Positions 1 through 6,365 of a stretch of DNA of 26,885 bases are shown here, one piece after another (within the stretch, counting starts at the first letter, position 1; every line of letters starts with the position of its first letter). This DNA is from Solirubrobacterales bacterium 70-9 (lineage in GTDB: Bacteria; Actinomycetota; Thermoleophilia; Solirubrobacterales; 70-9), in contig MKSH01000247.1 in the NCBI GenBank assembly GCA_001898095.1, forward strand, positions 38,788 through 65,672, given 5' to 3'. Below the pieces are notes generated by a model that saw only the letters and a program-made list of their open reading frames with translations, ran no database searches and was not told the origin of the DNA. The position numbers were made by a program, and so were the translations under genes.

Positions 1-1
1 G

Positions 2-526
2 TCAGAAAGTTCCCGATGTAGAGCGAGGGCCGAGGCGCCGCACTCTGACGGTCTTCCTCGGTTCCCCGCCCCCGGTGTTGGGCGGACGGTCCGGGCACCG
101 CGCAAGTGCCGTCTCGGTGGCCGCCTCCAGGTGGGTCAGCCAACGGATCCGCCTGCCCGCCTCGAGCTCGGCGCGGTAGAAGTGGACGATCGCCTCCCCG
201 AGCTCCGTCCGCCAGCCTTGGCGGACCACGGAATACTTGCGACCGAGGCGCGTGAGCTCCCGATCGTCGTGTCCGGGGAGGAGGCGGAGTCGCTCGGGTG
301 AGAGTCGCATGAGGCCCGCGCCGACGAGATTGGCGACGGCGCGTCGCGTCGCGGTCTGCTCGGCGGGGGACGGGCCCGGAGGGTGGATCCGGTTCGGCTT
401 GTCCTCCGGGGCCGCGGCGTCGAGGAGTTGGCGACGTTCGTGGAGCCCGAGCCGCTTGAAGCGGAGGGCGTCGGAGTCCTTGCGGACCCCGCGGCAGTGC
501 TTGCATCCCCGCTCGTGCTCGTCCAT
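2..526 (-). CDS. Hypothetical protein with a possible winged-helix segment
   Basis: This complete 174-residue ORF has its stop codon at 2-4 and an ATG at 526. I do not recognise the family. The N-terminus has a CxxC pair (GCKHC, residues 7-11) in a basic, helical segment. Around residues 55-80 (ATRRAVANLVGAGLM) it resembles the recognition part of a winged helix, followed by basic residues. The C-terminal 30 residues are Arg/Pro/Gly-rich and probably disordered. It is transcribed divergently from the Argonaute operon that starts at 701, so it could be a regulator of that operon or simply a neighbour. High GC makes chance ORFs common here, but the codon pattern looks coding. There is no obvious Shine-Dalgarno sequence; a TACGTT hexamer lies a few bases before the ATG, compatible with a leaderless start. 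Confidence 0.5.
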   Translation of the reverse strand: MDEHERGCKHCRGVRKDSDALRFKRLGLHERRQLLDAAAPEDKPNRIHPPGPSPAEQTATRRAVANLVGAGLMRLSPERLRLLPGHDDRELTRLGRKYSVVRQGWRTELGEAIVHFYRAELEAGRRIRWLTHLEAATETALARCPDRPPNTGGGEPRKTVRVRRLGPRSTSGTF

Positions 527-700
527 GCACGAAACGTAGCGCTACCTCTCGTGTCCGTCCGCCGGGGGCCGGACCTTGGTGGAGGGTTCTCATGCACCTT
601 CCGGGCATCCGACAACGCGCCGATCCGCCGCCGACTCCCGGCCCGTCGCTGGGTCGCGGCCGGGTGGGTACCGACGGCCGGGTCGGGCGGGGGTCCTGCG
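527..700. promoter_or_regulatory. Divergent intergenic region with a 10-bp palindrome
   Basis: This gap separates the divergent genes at 526 (minus) and 701 (plus) and should carry both promoters. The perfect palindrome GTAGCGCTAC sits at 536-545, ten bases before the minus-strand start, where a dimeric repressor could act. I see no convincing -35/-10 pair for the plus-strand operon. The only purine-rich stretch before the ATG at 701 is the G-run at about 684-693. Assigning the palindrome as an operator is inference from position. Confidence 0.3.
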
Positions 701-2026
701 ATGCCGGCTGAGAAGAGGTCCCCCGACAGCGAGCTGCTCGCCCAGCAGGGCGTCAACCTGATCGAGCAGGCGATCCTCGGGATGGGGTTCCTGTGGCATG
801 TGGCCGGACCGTTCGATCATGGGATCGACGGGCGCCTCGAGCTACGGGACGTCCGCTCGAAGACGCCGCTCAACCGCCAGATCGGGGTGCAGAGCAAGGC
901 CCGGACCCGGTTCACGGCGGAGACCGACGAGGGATTCGAGTTCCTCTGCGAGGAGGCCGACGTCGACTACTGGATGCGCTCCGACGTTCCGGTGATCCTG
1001 GTCTGCTCACACCCAAGGGAGCGCGAGGCCTGGTTCTGCTGCGTCACCGACTGGTTCGCGGACCGGCAGCGGCGCGCCGAGCGCCGGGTCGTCTTCGACA
1101 GGCGGCGCGACCGCTTCGACTCCTCGCGGGCGATGGACATGTTCCGCCTCGCCGAGCGCCGGGAGCCCGTCCTCCACCGGCTCGAGCCGCCGCCGCCCGA
1201 GTCACTCCTGACCAACCTGCTGCCGATCCTCACCCACGGCGGCAAGATCTGGGAGGCGGCGGCCCGTTGCTCGACGGTGACGGAGGCCAACGAGATATAC
1301 GAGGAGGCGGGTGGACCCCGTGCCAGCGACTACCTGCTGCGTTCGGGGCGGCTCTACACCCTGCGCGATCCCCGCTCATGTTCACTGCGGACGCTGATCG
1401 ACGTGGAGGACGTCAGGGCGTTCCCGGCGGCGGAGTGGTCGGAGTCGGGCGATCCCGTGCGCCAGAGGCATTGGGTCGAGCTGCTGCGGCGGACGCTGCT
1501 GCAACACCTGAAGCGGGACCTGCACTGGCACGCCGAGCGCCACCTCTTCTACTTCGCCTCCCCCGAGCCCGTCGCCGAGGTCTCGATCGAGGGCCCGAAC
1601 GGTCGGCGCAAGGTCGTGAAGGTGAAGTACTTCCACGACAAGCGCCTCCAGGAAGAGCGCCTGGCCTATATCCGCCATCACGCCTTCAGGCCTGGGTTCC
1701 GCCGCATCGACGGACGCTGGTACCTGGAGGTCGAGCCGGACTACCTGTTCACGAGCGACGGTTGGCGGGAAAGCCGTCGGGCGGCGGAGTACCTCTCGGG
1801 CATCAAGCGCCTCGACCGCAATCTGGCGGTGATCGGGCACCTGAAGATGTGGGCGCACCTGCTCACCCGCCCGCCCTCGTTGCTGTCCGCCGAGTCGCCG
1901 TTGCTCGGCTTCGGCGAGTTGGTCACGGTCGAGGTCTCGCCGGGGATCGACGACGAGCTCTGGCAGGGCAAGCGCACGACGCAGGACCTCGACCAGATCT
2001 CCGGGCAGCAGGAGCTCGCGGCATGA
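701..2026 (+). CDS. DREN-APAZ protein: DUF4365 nuclease fused to APAZ, SPARDA effector
   Basis: This 441-residue protein is the effector partner of the short Argonaute encoded next. Residues 8-155 form a DUF4365 domain of the PD-(D/E)XK nuclease fold. GIDG (D43) and the strand IGVQSK (Q64, K66) give the D...QxK catalytic pattern, and E22 lies in the preceding helix. Residues about 160-441 form an APAZ domain (the N/PAZ-like half missing from short Argonautes), with FYFASPEP, YIRHHAFRPGF, GRWYLEVEPDYLFTSDG and GIKRLDRN. In characterised SPARDA systems, guide-directed target recognition by the pAgo/APAZ complex unleashes the DUF4365 nuclease on DNA and RNA, killing or arresting the infected cell. 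The start at 701 was chosen because the fold begins just after it and the upstream in-frame residues look non-coding. The stop overlaps the pAgo start by ATGA, indicating coupled translation and 1:1 assembly. Confidence 0.9.
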   Translation: MPAEKRSPDSELLAQQGVNLIEQAILGMGFLWHVAGPFDHGIDGRLELRDVRSKTPLNRQIGVQSKARTRFTAETDEGFEFLCEEADVDYWMRSDVPVILVCSHPREREAWFCCVTDWFADRQRRAERRVVFDRRRDRFDSSRAMDMFRLAERREPVLHRLEPPPPESLLTNLLPILTHGGKIWEAAARCSTVTEANEIYEEAGGPRASDYLLRSGRLYTLRDPRSCSLRTLIDVEDVRAFPAAEWSESGDPVRQRHWVELLRRTLLQHLKRDLHWHAERHLFYFASPEPVAEVSIEGPNGRRKVVKVKYFHDKRLQEERLAYIRHHAFRPGFRRIDGRWYLEVEPDYLFTSDGWRESRRAAEYLSGIKRLDRNLAVIGHLKMWAHLLTRPPSLLSAESPLLGFGELVTVEVSPGIDDELWQGKRTTQDLDQISGQQELAA

Positions 2027-3474
2027 GGGCGGAGGTGATCGAGGAGCCATCGCTGGAATTCGCCGGCGGGGCGCGACACCTCGACTGCCGCTTCGGCATC
2101 GCCGAGTACGGGCCCGTGGACCTCGGCACCGAGGGGGCGCCGCCAGCGATCCGCGTCGGCCTCCTCGGCGATCGCAGGAGCCTCGACGGACTGAACCGCT
2201 GGCTCGAGTCCTGCCGGACCGCGATCGACGCGAAGCAGCGCGACCGCCCCGGTCTCTGGCCTCAGTTCCCCGGGTTCTCCTCGGGCGTCGGTTACCACAC
2301 CGATCTCGTGCTGGACCCGAGGCTGCAGCGGGAGATCAAGGGGGCCGAGCTGCAGAGGATCGAGTCCCTCCGGCCGCAACAGCGGGTCGATGAGGCGCTG
2401 GAGGTCTACCTCGCCGAGCTCGAGGCGCTGGTACAGCAGGGCAGGCCGGACGTCGTGATCTGCGACATCCCGGAGATCCTTCAGGACCTCGGCGTGCCCG
2501 AGCCGGCCGGCGAGGCCGAAGAGCCCGAGGCGAGCGGCTCGGTGGTCAGCCGCTCGGGTCCGGCCTTCCACGACCTCCTGAAGGCGGGCGCGATGCGCCT
2601 CCGGGTCCCGCTGCAGTTGGTCAGGGGGAGCACCTACGACAGCTCGCGGGTCGGCCGCCAGCGGCGGCGTTCATGGAAGCCGCGGGGGCGGGAGGACGAG
2701 GCGACGATCGCCTGGAACTTCTTCACCGCGCTCTACTACAAGGCAGGCGGCACGCCGTGGCGGATGGTCAGGAGGAGCAGCGAACTCGACGTCTGCTTCG
2801 TCGGTGTCGCCTTCTACCAGGAGGTCGAGCGCCGCTCGACGGCGACCAGCGTCGCGCAGGTCTACAACGAGCGCGGCGACGGGGTGGTCGTCCGCGGCGG
2901 CCCGGCCAAGCGCTCCAACCGCGACCGCCAGCTACATCTGACGAAGGACGATGCGGCGGCGGGTCTGACGTGCGCCCTGACGGCCTACAAGGACGAGCAC
3001 CGCCACGTCCCGGCCCGGATCGTCGTCCACAAGACCTCCGCCTTCGACGACGCCGAGAAGGAGGGCATGCTCGCCGCGGCCACCGCGCTCGGGATCGACG
3101 GCTGCGAGCTGATCTGGGTGACCACCCCGACCACCCGGCTGTATCGGGAGGGGTATCACCCGCCACGGCGTGGCACCTTCCTCGCGCTCGGCGAGGAGGA
3201 GTGCCTCCTCTACACGCGCGGCAGCGTCGAATGGTACGAAACGTACCCCGGCATGTACGTGCCGAGCCCGATCTCGCTGCGTGGCGCGGTGCTCGAACGC
3301 GGGATGCTCGACGTCGCCGAGGAGGTAATGTCGCTGAGCAAGATGAACTGGAACTCGACTCGTTTCGACGGCCGTCTGCCGGTGAGCCTCCGCACCGCGA
3401 GGCAGGTGGCCGACATCATCAAACACCTCGGGCCCGACTCCTACGTCGAGCCGACCTACGCCTACTACATGTGA
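2023..3474 (+). CDS. Short prokaryotic Argonaute (MID-PIWI), catalytically inactive
   Basis: This 483-residue protein has the usual length of a short pAgo, with MID (about 45-235) and PIWI (about 250-470) domains and no N or PAZ domain. The MID/PIWI junction carries WNFFTALYYKAGGTPW (231-246). The C-terminus has the family signature SLSKMNWNST (437-446) followed by PVSLRTARQVADII. The PIWI slicer residues are missing: the first Asp position reads FVGVAFY (A263 where active enzymes have GxD), and the strand that usually ends in RDG reads VVHKTSAF (335-340). The protein should therefore bind a guide and a target without cutting. It starts inside the stop codon of the DREN-APAZ gene (ATGA at 2023-2026), and the two products are expected to form a heterodimer that senses invader nucleic acid. 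Domain borders are estimates. Confidence 0.92.
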   Translation: MRAEVIEEPSLEFAGGARHLDCRFGIAEYGPVDLGTEGAPPAIRVGLLGDRRSLDGLNRWLESCRTAIDAKQRDRPGLWPQFPGFSSGVGYHTDLVLDPRLQREIKGAELQRIESLRPQQRVDEALEVYLAELEALVQQGRPDVVICDIPEILQDLGVPEPAGEAEEPEASGSVVSRSGPAFHDLLKAGAMRLRVPLQLVRGSTYDSSRVGRQRRRSWKPRGREDEATIAWNFFTALYYKAGGTPWRMVRRSSELDVCFVGVAFYQEVERRSTATSVAQVYNERGDGVVVRGGPAKRSNRDRQLHLTKDDAAAGLTCALTAYKDEHRHVPARIVVHKTSAFDDAEKEGMLAAATALGIDGCELIWVTTPTTRLYREGYHPPRRGTFLALGEEECLLYTRGSVEWYETYPGMYVPSPISLRGAVLERGMLDVAEEVMSLSKMNWNSTRFDGRLPVSLRTARQVADIIKHLGPDSYVEPTYAYYM

Positions 3475-3493
3475 TCTATGGTCGCTGGAGGAT

Positions 3494-3509
3494 CGCCTCT
3501 GTTGAGGCG
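3494..3509 (+). terminator. Hairpin 20 bp after the pAgo stop codon
   Basis: A perfect 6-bp stem CGCCTC/GAGGCG with a TGTT loop lies just downstream of the Argonaute operon and upstream of darT. There is no T-run after it, so it is not a classical intrinsic terminator. It may slow transcription or protect the mRNA 3' end. Confidence 0.3.
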
Positions 3510-3610
3510 CATTCCCCTCGGTGTCCTGGGTCGGGATCGGCGGCGGATCCACGTACCATCCCGGGACCTTCGACCCACCGGCACCGTCCCTTGGGCGCCG
3601 CCCGGAATCC

Positions 3611-4258
3611 ATGACGACACGACCGAACCCGACCAAGATCTACCACATCACCCACGTCGAGAACATCGCATCAATCGTGGAGACCGGCGGCCTCCTCTCC
3701 GATGCGAAGATGATCGAGAATGGAGGACCGAAGGTCCCGGTCGGGATGAACGACATCAAAGCAAGACGCCTTCGGCTCCCGGTCAAGTGTCACCTACCGG
3801 ACAAGGTGGGCGAATACGTCCCGTTCTTCTTCTGCCCGCGATCGGTGATGCTCTACATCTTCCACATGGACAACGCCCCGGGCCTGACCTACCACGGTGG
3901 TCAGCGCCCGATCGTCCATCTCGAGATGGACGTCGACCAGGTGATCGAGGCTGCCGACGAGGCGGAGGTGCGGTGGGCCTTCACCAACGCCAACGCCGCG
4001 ACGGACTATGCGAGGTTCGGCTCCAGCGTCGAGGAGTTCGAGATGGTCGACTGGGAGGCGGTACCCGACCACAATTTCAGCGTGGCCCGCGTGAAAGAAG
4101 CCAAGCAATCGGAGTTCCTGGTGAAGGACTGGGTGCCCTGGGAATTCGTCGAGCGGATCGGCGTCTACTCCGAGGAGTACAAGGAGCAGACGCTCGAGGC
4201 TCTCGCCGAGGCTGAGCATCGGCCGACTGTCGTCGTCCGCGGGCGTTGGTACTTTTGA
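3611..4258 (+). CDS. darT: DarT: DNA ADP-ribosyltransferase toxin
   Basis: This 215-residue protein belongs to the DarT (DUF4433) family, which uses NAD+ to attach ADP-ribose to thymidine in single-stranded DNA and so blocks replication. The N-terminal IYHITHVENI (H12) and the following GGLLS form the NAD-binding start of the ART fold. ARRLRLPV (51-58), VGEYVPFFFCPRSVMLY (66-82) and WAFTNANAA (122-130) are family blocks. E168 in KQSEFLV is the likely catalytic glutamate. Length matches the usual 210-220 residues. The ATG at 3611 was chosen because the family begins almost directly with the YHIT motif; the 30 upstream in-frame residues are Pro/Gly-rich and look non-coding. The stop overlaps the first base of darG (TGATG), as expected of a toxin-antitoxin pair. 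DarTG modules are known anti-phage systems, which fits the Argonaute neighbour. Confidence 0.93.
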   Translation: MTTRPNPTKIYHITHVENIASIVETGGLLSDAKMIENGGPKVPVGMNDIKARRLRLPVKCHLPDKVGEYVPFFFCPRSVMLYIFHMDNAPGLTYHGGQRPIVHLEMDVDQVIEAADEAEVRWAFTNANAATDYARFGSSVEEFEMVDWEAVPDHNFSVARVKEAKQSEFLVKDWVPWEFVERIGVYSEEYKEQTLEALAEAEHRPTVVVRGRWYF

Positions 4259-5310
4259 TGATGGCCGTGATCCGCTACACGAAGGGCGACATCCTCGACG
4301 CAGACGTCGAGGCCCTCGTCAACACCGTCAACACCGTCGGCGTCATGGGCCGGGGGATCGCGCTCCATTTCAAGCAGGTCTTCCCCGAGAACTTCAAGGC
4401 CTACGCCACCGCCTGCGAGCGGGGAGAGGTCGAACCGGGCCGCATGTTCGTCTTCGAGACCGACCAGTTGGCGCCCCGTTGGATCATCAACTTTCCGACC
4501 AAGAGGCATTGGCGCGGCAAGAGCCGCATGGAATACATCGAGACTGGGATGGAGGCCCTGGTCGAGGAGATCCGCGAGCGGGGGATCCGCTCGATCGCGA
4601 TCCCCCCGCTCGGCAGTGGTCTCGGCGGCCTTGACTGGAGGCAGGTACGGCCCGTCATCGAGGAGGCGCTGACCGAGGTCCCGGGCGTCGAGGTGACGAT
4701 CTACGAGCCCGGTGGCAAGACGCAGGAGATGAAGCCCTCGAAGGCCCCGAGGATGACCGCCGGGCGCGCCGCCCTCGTCGGGCTCATGCAGCGATACCTC
4801 ACCGCGATGATGGACACCTCGATAACGCTCCTCGAGGTACACAAGCTGATGTACTTCCTCGAAGCGGCCGGCGAGCCCCTTAGGCTGACCTACAACAAGG
4901 GCTATTACGGCCCCTACGCGGAGAACCTCCGACACGTCCTCCAGGCGATCAACGGCCATCTGATCGACGGCTATACGGCCGAAGGCGATGCCCCCCACGA
5001 GGAGCTTCGGCTCCGGCCCGGCGCCGTCGACTCGGCCGAGAGCTTCCTCGAGGGCAACCCCGACACCCGCGGGCGGTTCGACGAGGTCACCCGCCTGGTC
5101 GAGGGCTACGAGACGCCGTTCGGCCTCGAGCTGTTGGCGACCGCCCACTGGGCGATGTCGGCGGAACACGCGCGGACGAACGAGGAGGTTGCCGAGGTCT
5201 TCTTCGGCTGGGAGCCGCCCAAGGGGCAGTTCAGCTCCGAACAGATCGCGGCCGCGGCGGACCGCCTGAGGGATGCACGCTGGCTCGAGGCGGCGGGTCG
5301 GAGGTCCTAG
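4258..5310 (+). CDS. darG: DarG: macrodomain DNA ADP-ribosylglycohydrolase antitoxin
   Basis: This 350-residue antitoxin neutralises DarT in two ways: its macrodomain removes ADP-ribose from DNA, and its C-terminal domain binds the toxin. The macrodomain (about 4-152) shows GDILDADVEALVNTVN (N22, N25), the glycine loop VGVMGRGIALHFK, NFPTKRHWRGKSR (K82 in the position of the catalytic lysine of DarG enzymes) and PPLGSGLGGL (116-125). Residues about 165-350 form the DarT-binding half: LLEVHKLMYFLE and NKGYYGPYAENLRHVLQ are typical. The start could be the ATG at 4258, which overlaps the darT stop, or the adjacent ATG at 4261; 4258 is preferred for coupling. All key motifs appear intact, so the module should be functional. 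Confidence 0.93.
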   Translation: MMAVIRYTKGDILDADVEALVNTVNTVGVMGRGIALHFKQVFPENFKAYATACERGEVEPGRMFVFETDQLAPRWIINFPTKRHWRGKSRMEYIETGMEALVEEIRERGIRSIAIPPLGSGLGGLDWRQVRPVIEEALTEVPGVEVTIYEPGGKTQEMKPSKAPRMTAGRAALVGLMQRYLTAMMDTSITLLEVHKLMYFLEAAGEPLRLTYNKGYYGPYAENLRHVLQAINGHLIDGYTAEGDAPHEELRLRPGAVDSAESFLEGNPDTRGRFDEVTRLVEGYETPFGLELLATAHWAMSAEHARTNEEVAEVFFGWEPPKGQFSSEQIAAAADRLRDARWLEAAGRRS

Positions 5311-5695
5311 GCGGCGTCCGGGCGGCGGGCGAACGCCTCCGAGGTGCTGGCGGCCCGATAGGTGAACGATCCACGGCCCGCCACCCTCCACCTTCCGCCT
5401 CGCGGCGGAGGGCGTCGAGAAGCAGGAGGATCCGGTCGCCCCTTGCCCCCTCCGCCGCGATCTCGAAGATCCTGAGCTTCCAGTCTCGCTTCCCCGAACG
5501 CCTACGAGCCGGACACGCCAGGCCGCCCAGGGTGGCACCGCACGTGCCCGCGGGCGCTCGAGAGCCCGACCTCGGGAGGCTTTGGTGCCGGGCGCCCGGT
5601 GCGGTTCTCCGATCTGCCACGCGCTCCCCCCAAGGGGACGAGGGCAGACCCCGTGGACGGGCTCGATCGACGGATCCTCGACATCGGCGGATCGT
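5311..5695. other. Gap between darG and the RHH gene with a coding-like remnant
   Basis: This 385-bp stretch between convergent genes has no confident gene. On the minus strand an ORF begins with ATG at 5620 and runs to 5231, overlapping the darG 3' end. Only codons about 40-85 (roughly 5503 down to 5366) look protein-like: RDWKLRIFEIAAEGARGDR followed by a leucine-rich helix ILLLLDALRRE, with GC-rich third positions. The rest is Pro/Arg/Ser-rich and looks like out-of-frame translation. It may be the relic of a small gene that once followed the RHH gene on the same strand. I do not recognise a family. No U-tract terminator is visible. Confidence 0.3.
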
Positions 5696-6250
5696 TCAGG
5701 CGACGGTGATCCTGAGCGCCTGCTGCACCCTCGACAGGGTCGCCGTCTCATCTCCGGCGAGTTCGAGCGCCTTCGCCCACGATCGGAGGATCCCGGTCGC
5801 AGGGATGCTCTCGCGGCGGATCACCGGGTTCGAGTCCGACCAGTTGTGTGCCTGTGCGACCAGCTCGGCGTTGCTGACCCGGCTGTCGGCCGGGATGCCG
5901 GCGACCCAGTCGAGGAGCCGGTCGAACGGGATGGCGATCTCCCTGAAGGTGTCGCGCGGGTAATCGACCCCCAACTCCTCCTCGAAGACGTTCCTGGCGT
6001 CCGCTGAGAGCGCCGGGAGGAAGGCGCGTCCGAAGCCCTCCTTGATGGCTTGCTCGAGGTCGATCGCCCGGGCTGGGTCGACGCGATCGTCTGCCCGCAG
6101 GTTCGCCATCTCGACCAACAGCCAATAGACGTCGATCGCGGTTCGCAGCTCCTCGGAGACGCCGCGATCGTTCTGGTCGGCGAGCGCCCTAAGCCGGTCG
6201 GCGACGCCGCTCTCGACCCGGAAGTTGATCGCTTCGGTCTTCGCATTCAT
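5696..6250 (-). CDS. Ribbon-helix-helix domain protein of unknown function
   Basis: This 184-residue protein begins with a ribbon-helix-helix DNA-binding segment (about 5-43: EAINFRVESGVADRLRALA, then GVSEELRTAIDVYW), as in CopG/Arc-type regulators and many antitoxins. The remaining 140 residues are mostly helical and match nothing I know. They include YPRDTFREIAIPFDRLLDWV and a C-terminal ILRSWAKALELAGDETATLS. The ATG at 6250 was chosen because the RHH fold starts immediately after it and GGGGCGG lies just upstream; an in-frame ATG at 6319 would add an unlikely tail. The gene is divergent from the SOS operon and convergent with darG. It has no recognisable toxin partner, so it may be a solitary autoregulator or the remaining half of a toxin-antitoxin pair. 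Confidence 0.7.
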   Translation of the reverse strand: MNAKTEAINFRVESGVADRLRALADQNDRGVSEELRTAIDVYWLLVEMANLRADDRVDPARAIDLEQAIKEGFGRAFLPALSADARNVFEEELGVDYPRDTFREIAIPFDRLLDWVAGIPADSRVSNAELVAQAHNWSDSNPVIRRESIPATGILRSWAKALELAGDETATLSRVQQALRITVA

Positions 6251-6273
6251 CTGTCCGCCCCTCGGTCGGTGGT

Positions 6274-6310
6274 TTCTGTAGAACGAATCGTAGCGGTTCT
6301 GTAATACAGA
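6274..6310. promoter_or_regulatory. Operator-like repeats upstream of the RHH gene
   Basis: The heptamer TTCTGTA occurs at 6274-6280 and again at 6297-6303, 23 bp apart, about two helical turns. The second copy is the left half of a 13-bp inverted repeat TCTGTA-A-TACAGA (6298-6310). RHH dimers commonly bind adjacent half-sites like these in their own promoters. The position 24-60 bp upstream of the RHH start supports autoregulation, but the pairing of site and protein is inferred. Confidence 0.4.
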
Positions 6311-6323
6311 TTGCATCACAAGA

Positions 6324-6353
6324 TTGACGGCTTGACGGGCGTGGTTCTATACG
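6324..6353 (+). promoter_or_regulatory. Predicted imuB promoter
   Basis: TTGACG (6324-6329) and TATACG (6348-6353), spaced 18 bp, make a sigma70-like promoter. A second TTGACG lies at 6332-6337. The expected transcription start is within a few bases of the ATG at 6366, and no Shine-Dalgarno sequence is visible, so the message is probably leaderless or nearly so. The -10 element overlaps the LexA box. Confidence 0.55.
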
Positions 6354-6365
6354 AACATACGTTCG
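6352..6365. promoter_or_regulatory. LexA (SOS) box in front of imuB
   Basis: CGAACATACGTTCG is an exact match to the Gram-positive/actinobacterial LexA consensus CGAAC-N4-GTTCG, including the preferred inner bases. It overlaps the end of the predicted -10 element and abuts the ATG of imuB at 6366, so bound LexA would block RNA polymerase. Its presence in front of an imuB/dnaE2 operon, a classic SOS target, makes the assignment strong. Confidence 0.9.

Noticed and set aside
793..2022. Upstream extension of the Argonaute frame
   Set aside because: The frame is open back to 793, but the residues are Arg/Pro/Ala-rich shadow of the DREN-APAZ gene; the real start is the ATG at 2023.
4165..5751. 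528-codon minus-strand ORF antisense to darT/darG
   Set aside because: It covers the confidently identified darG on the other strand, is Arg/Gly/Pro-rich with no domain, and is the usual antisense shadow of a GC-rich gene.
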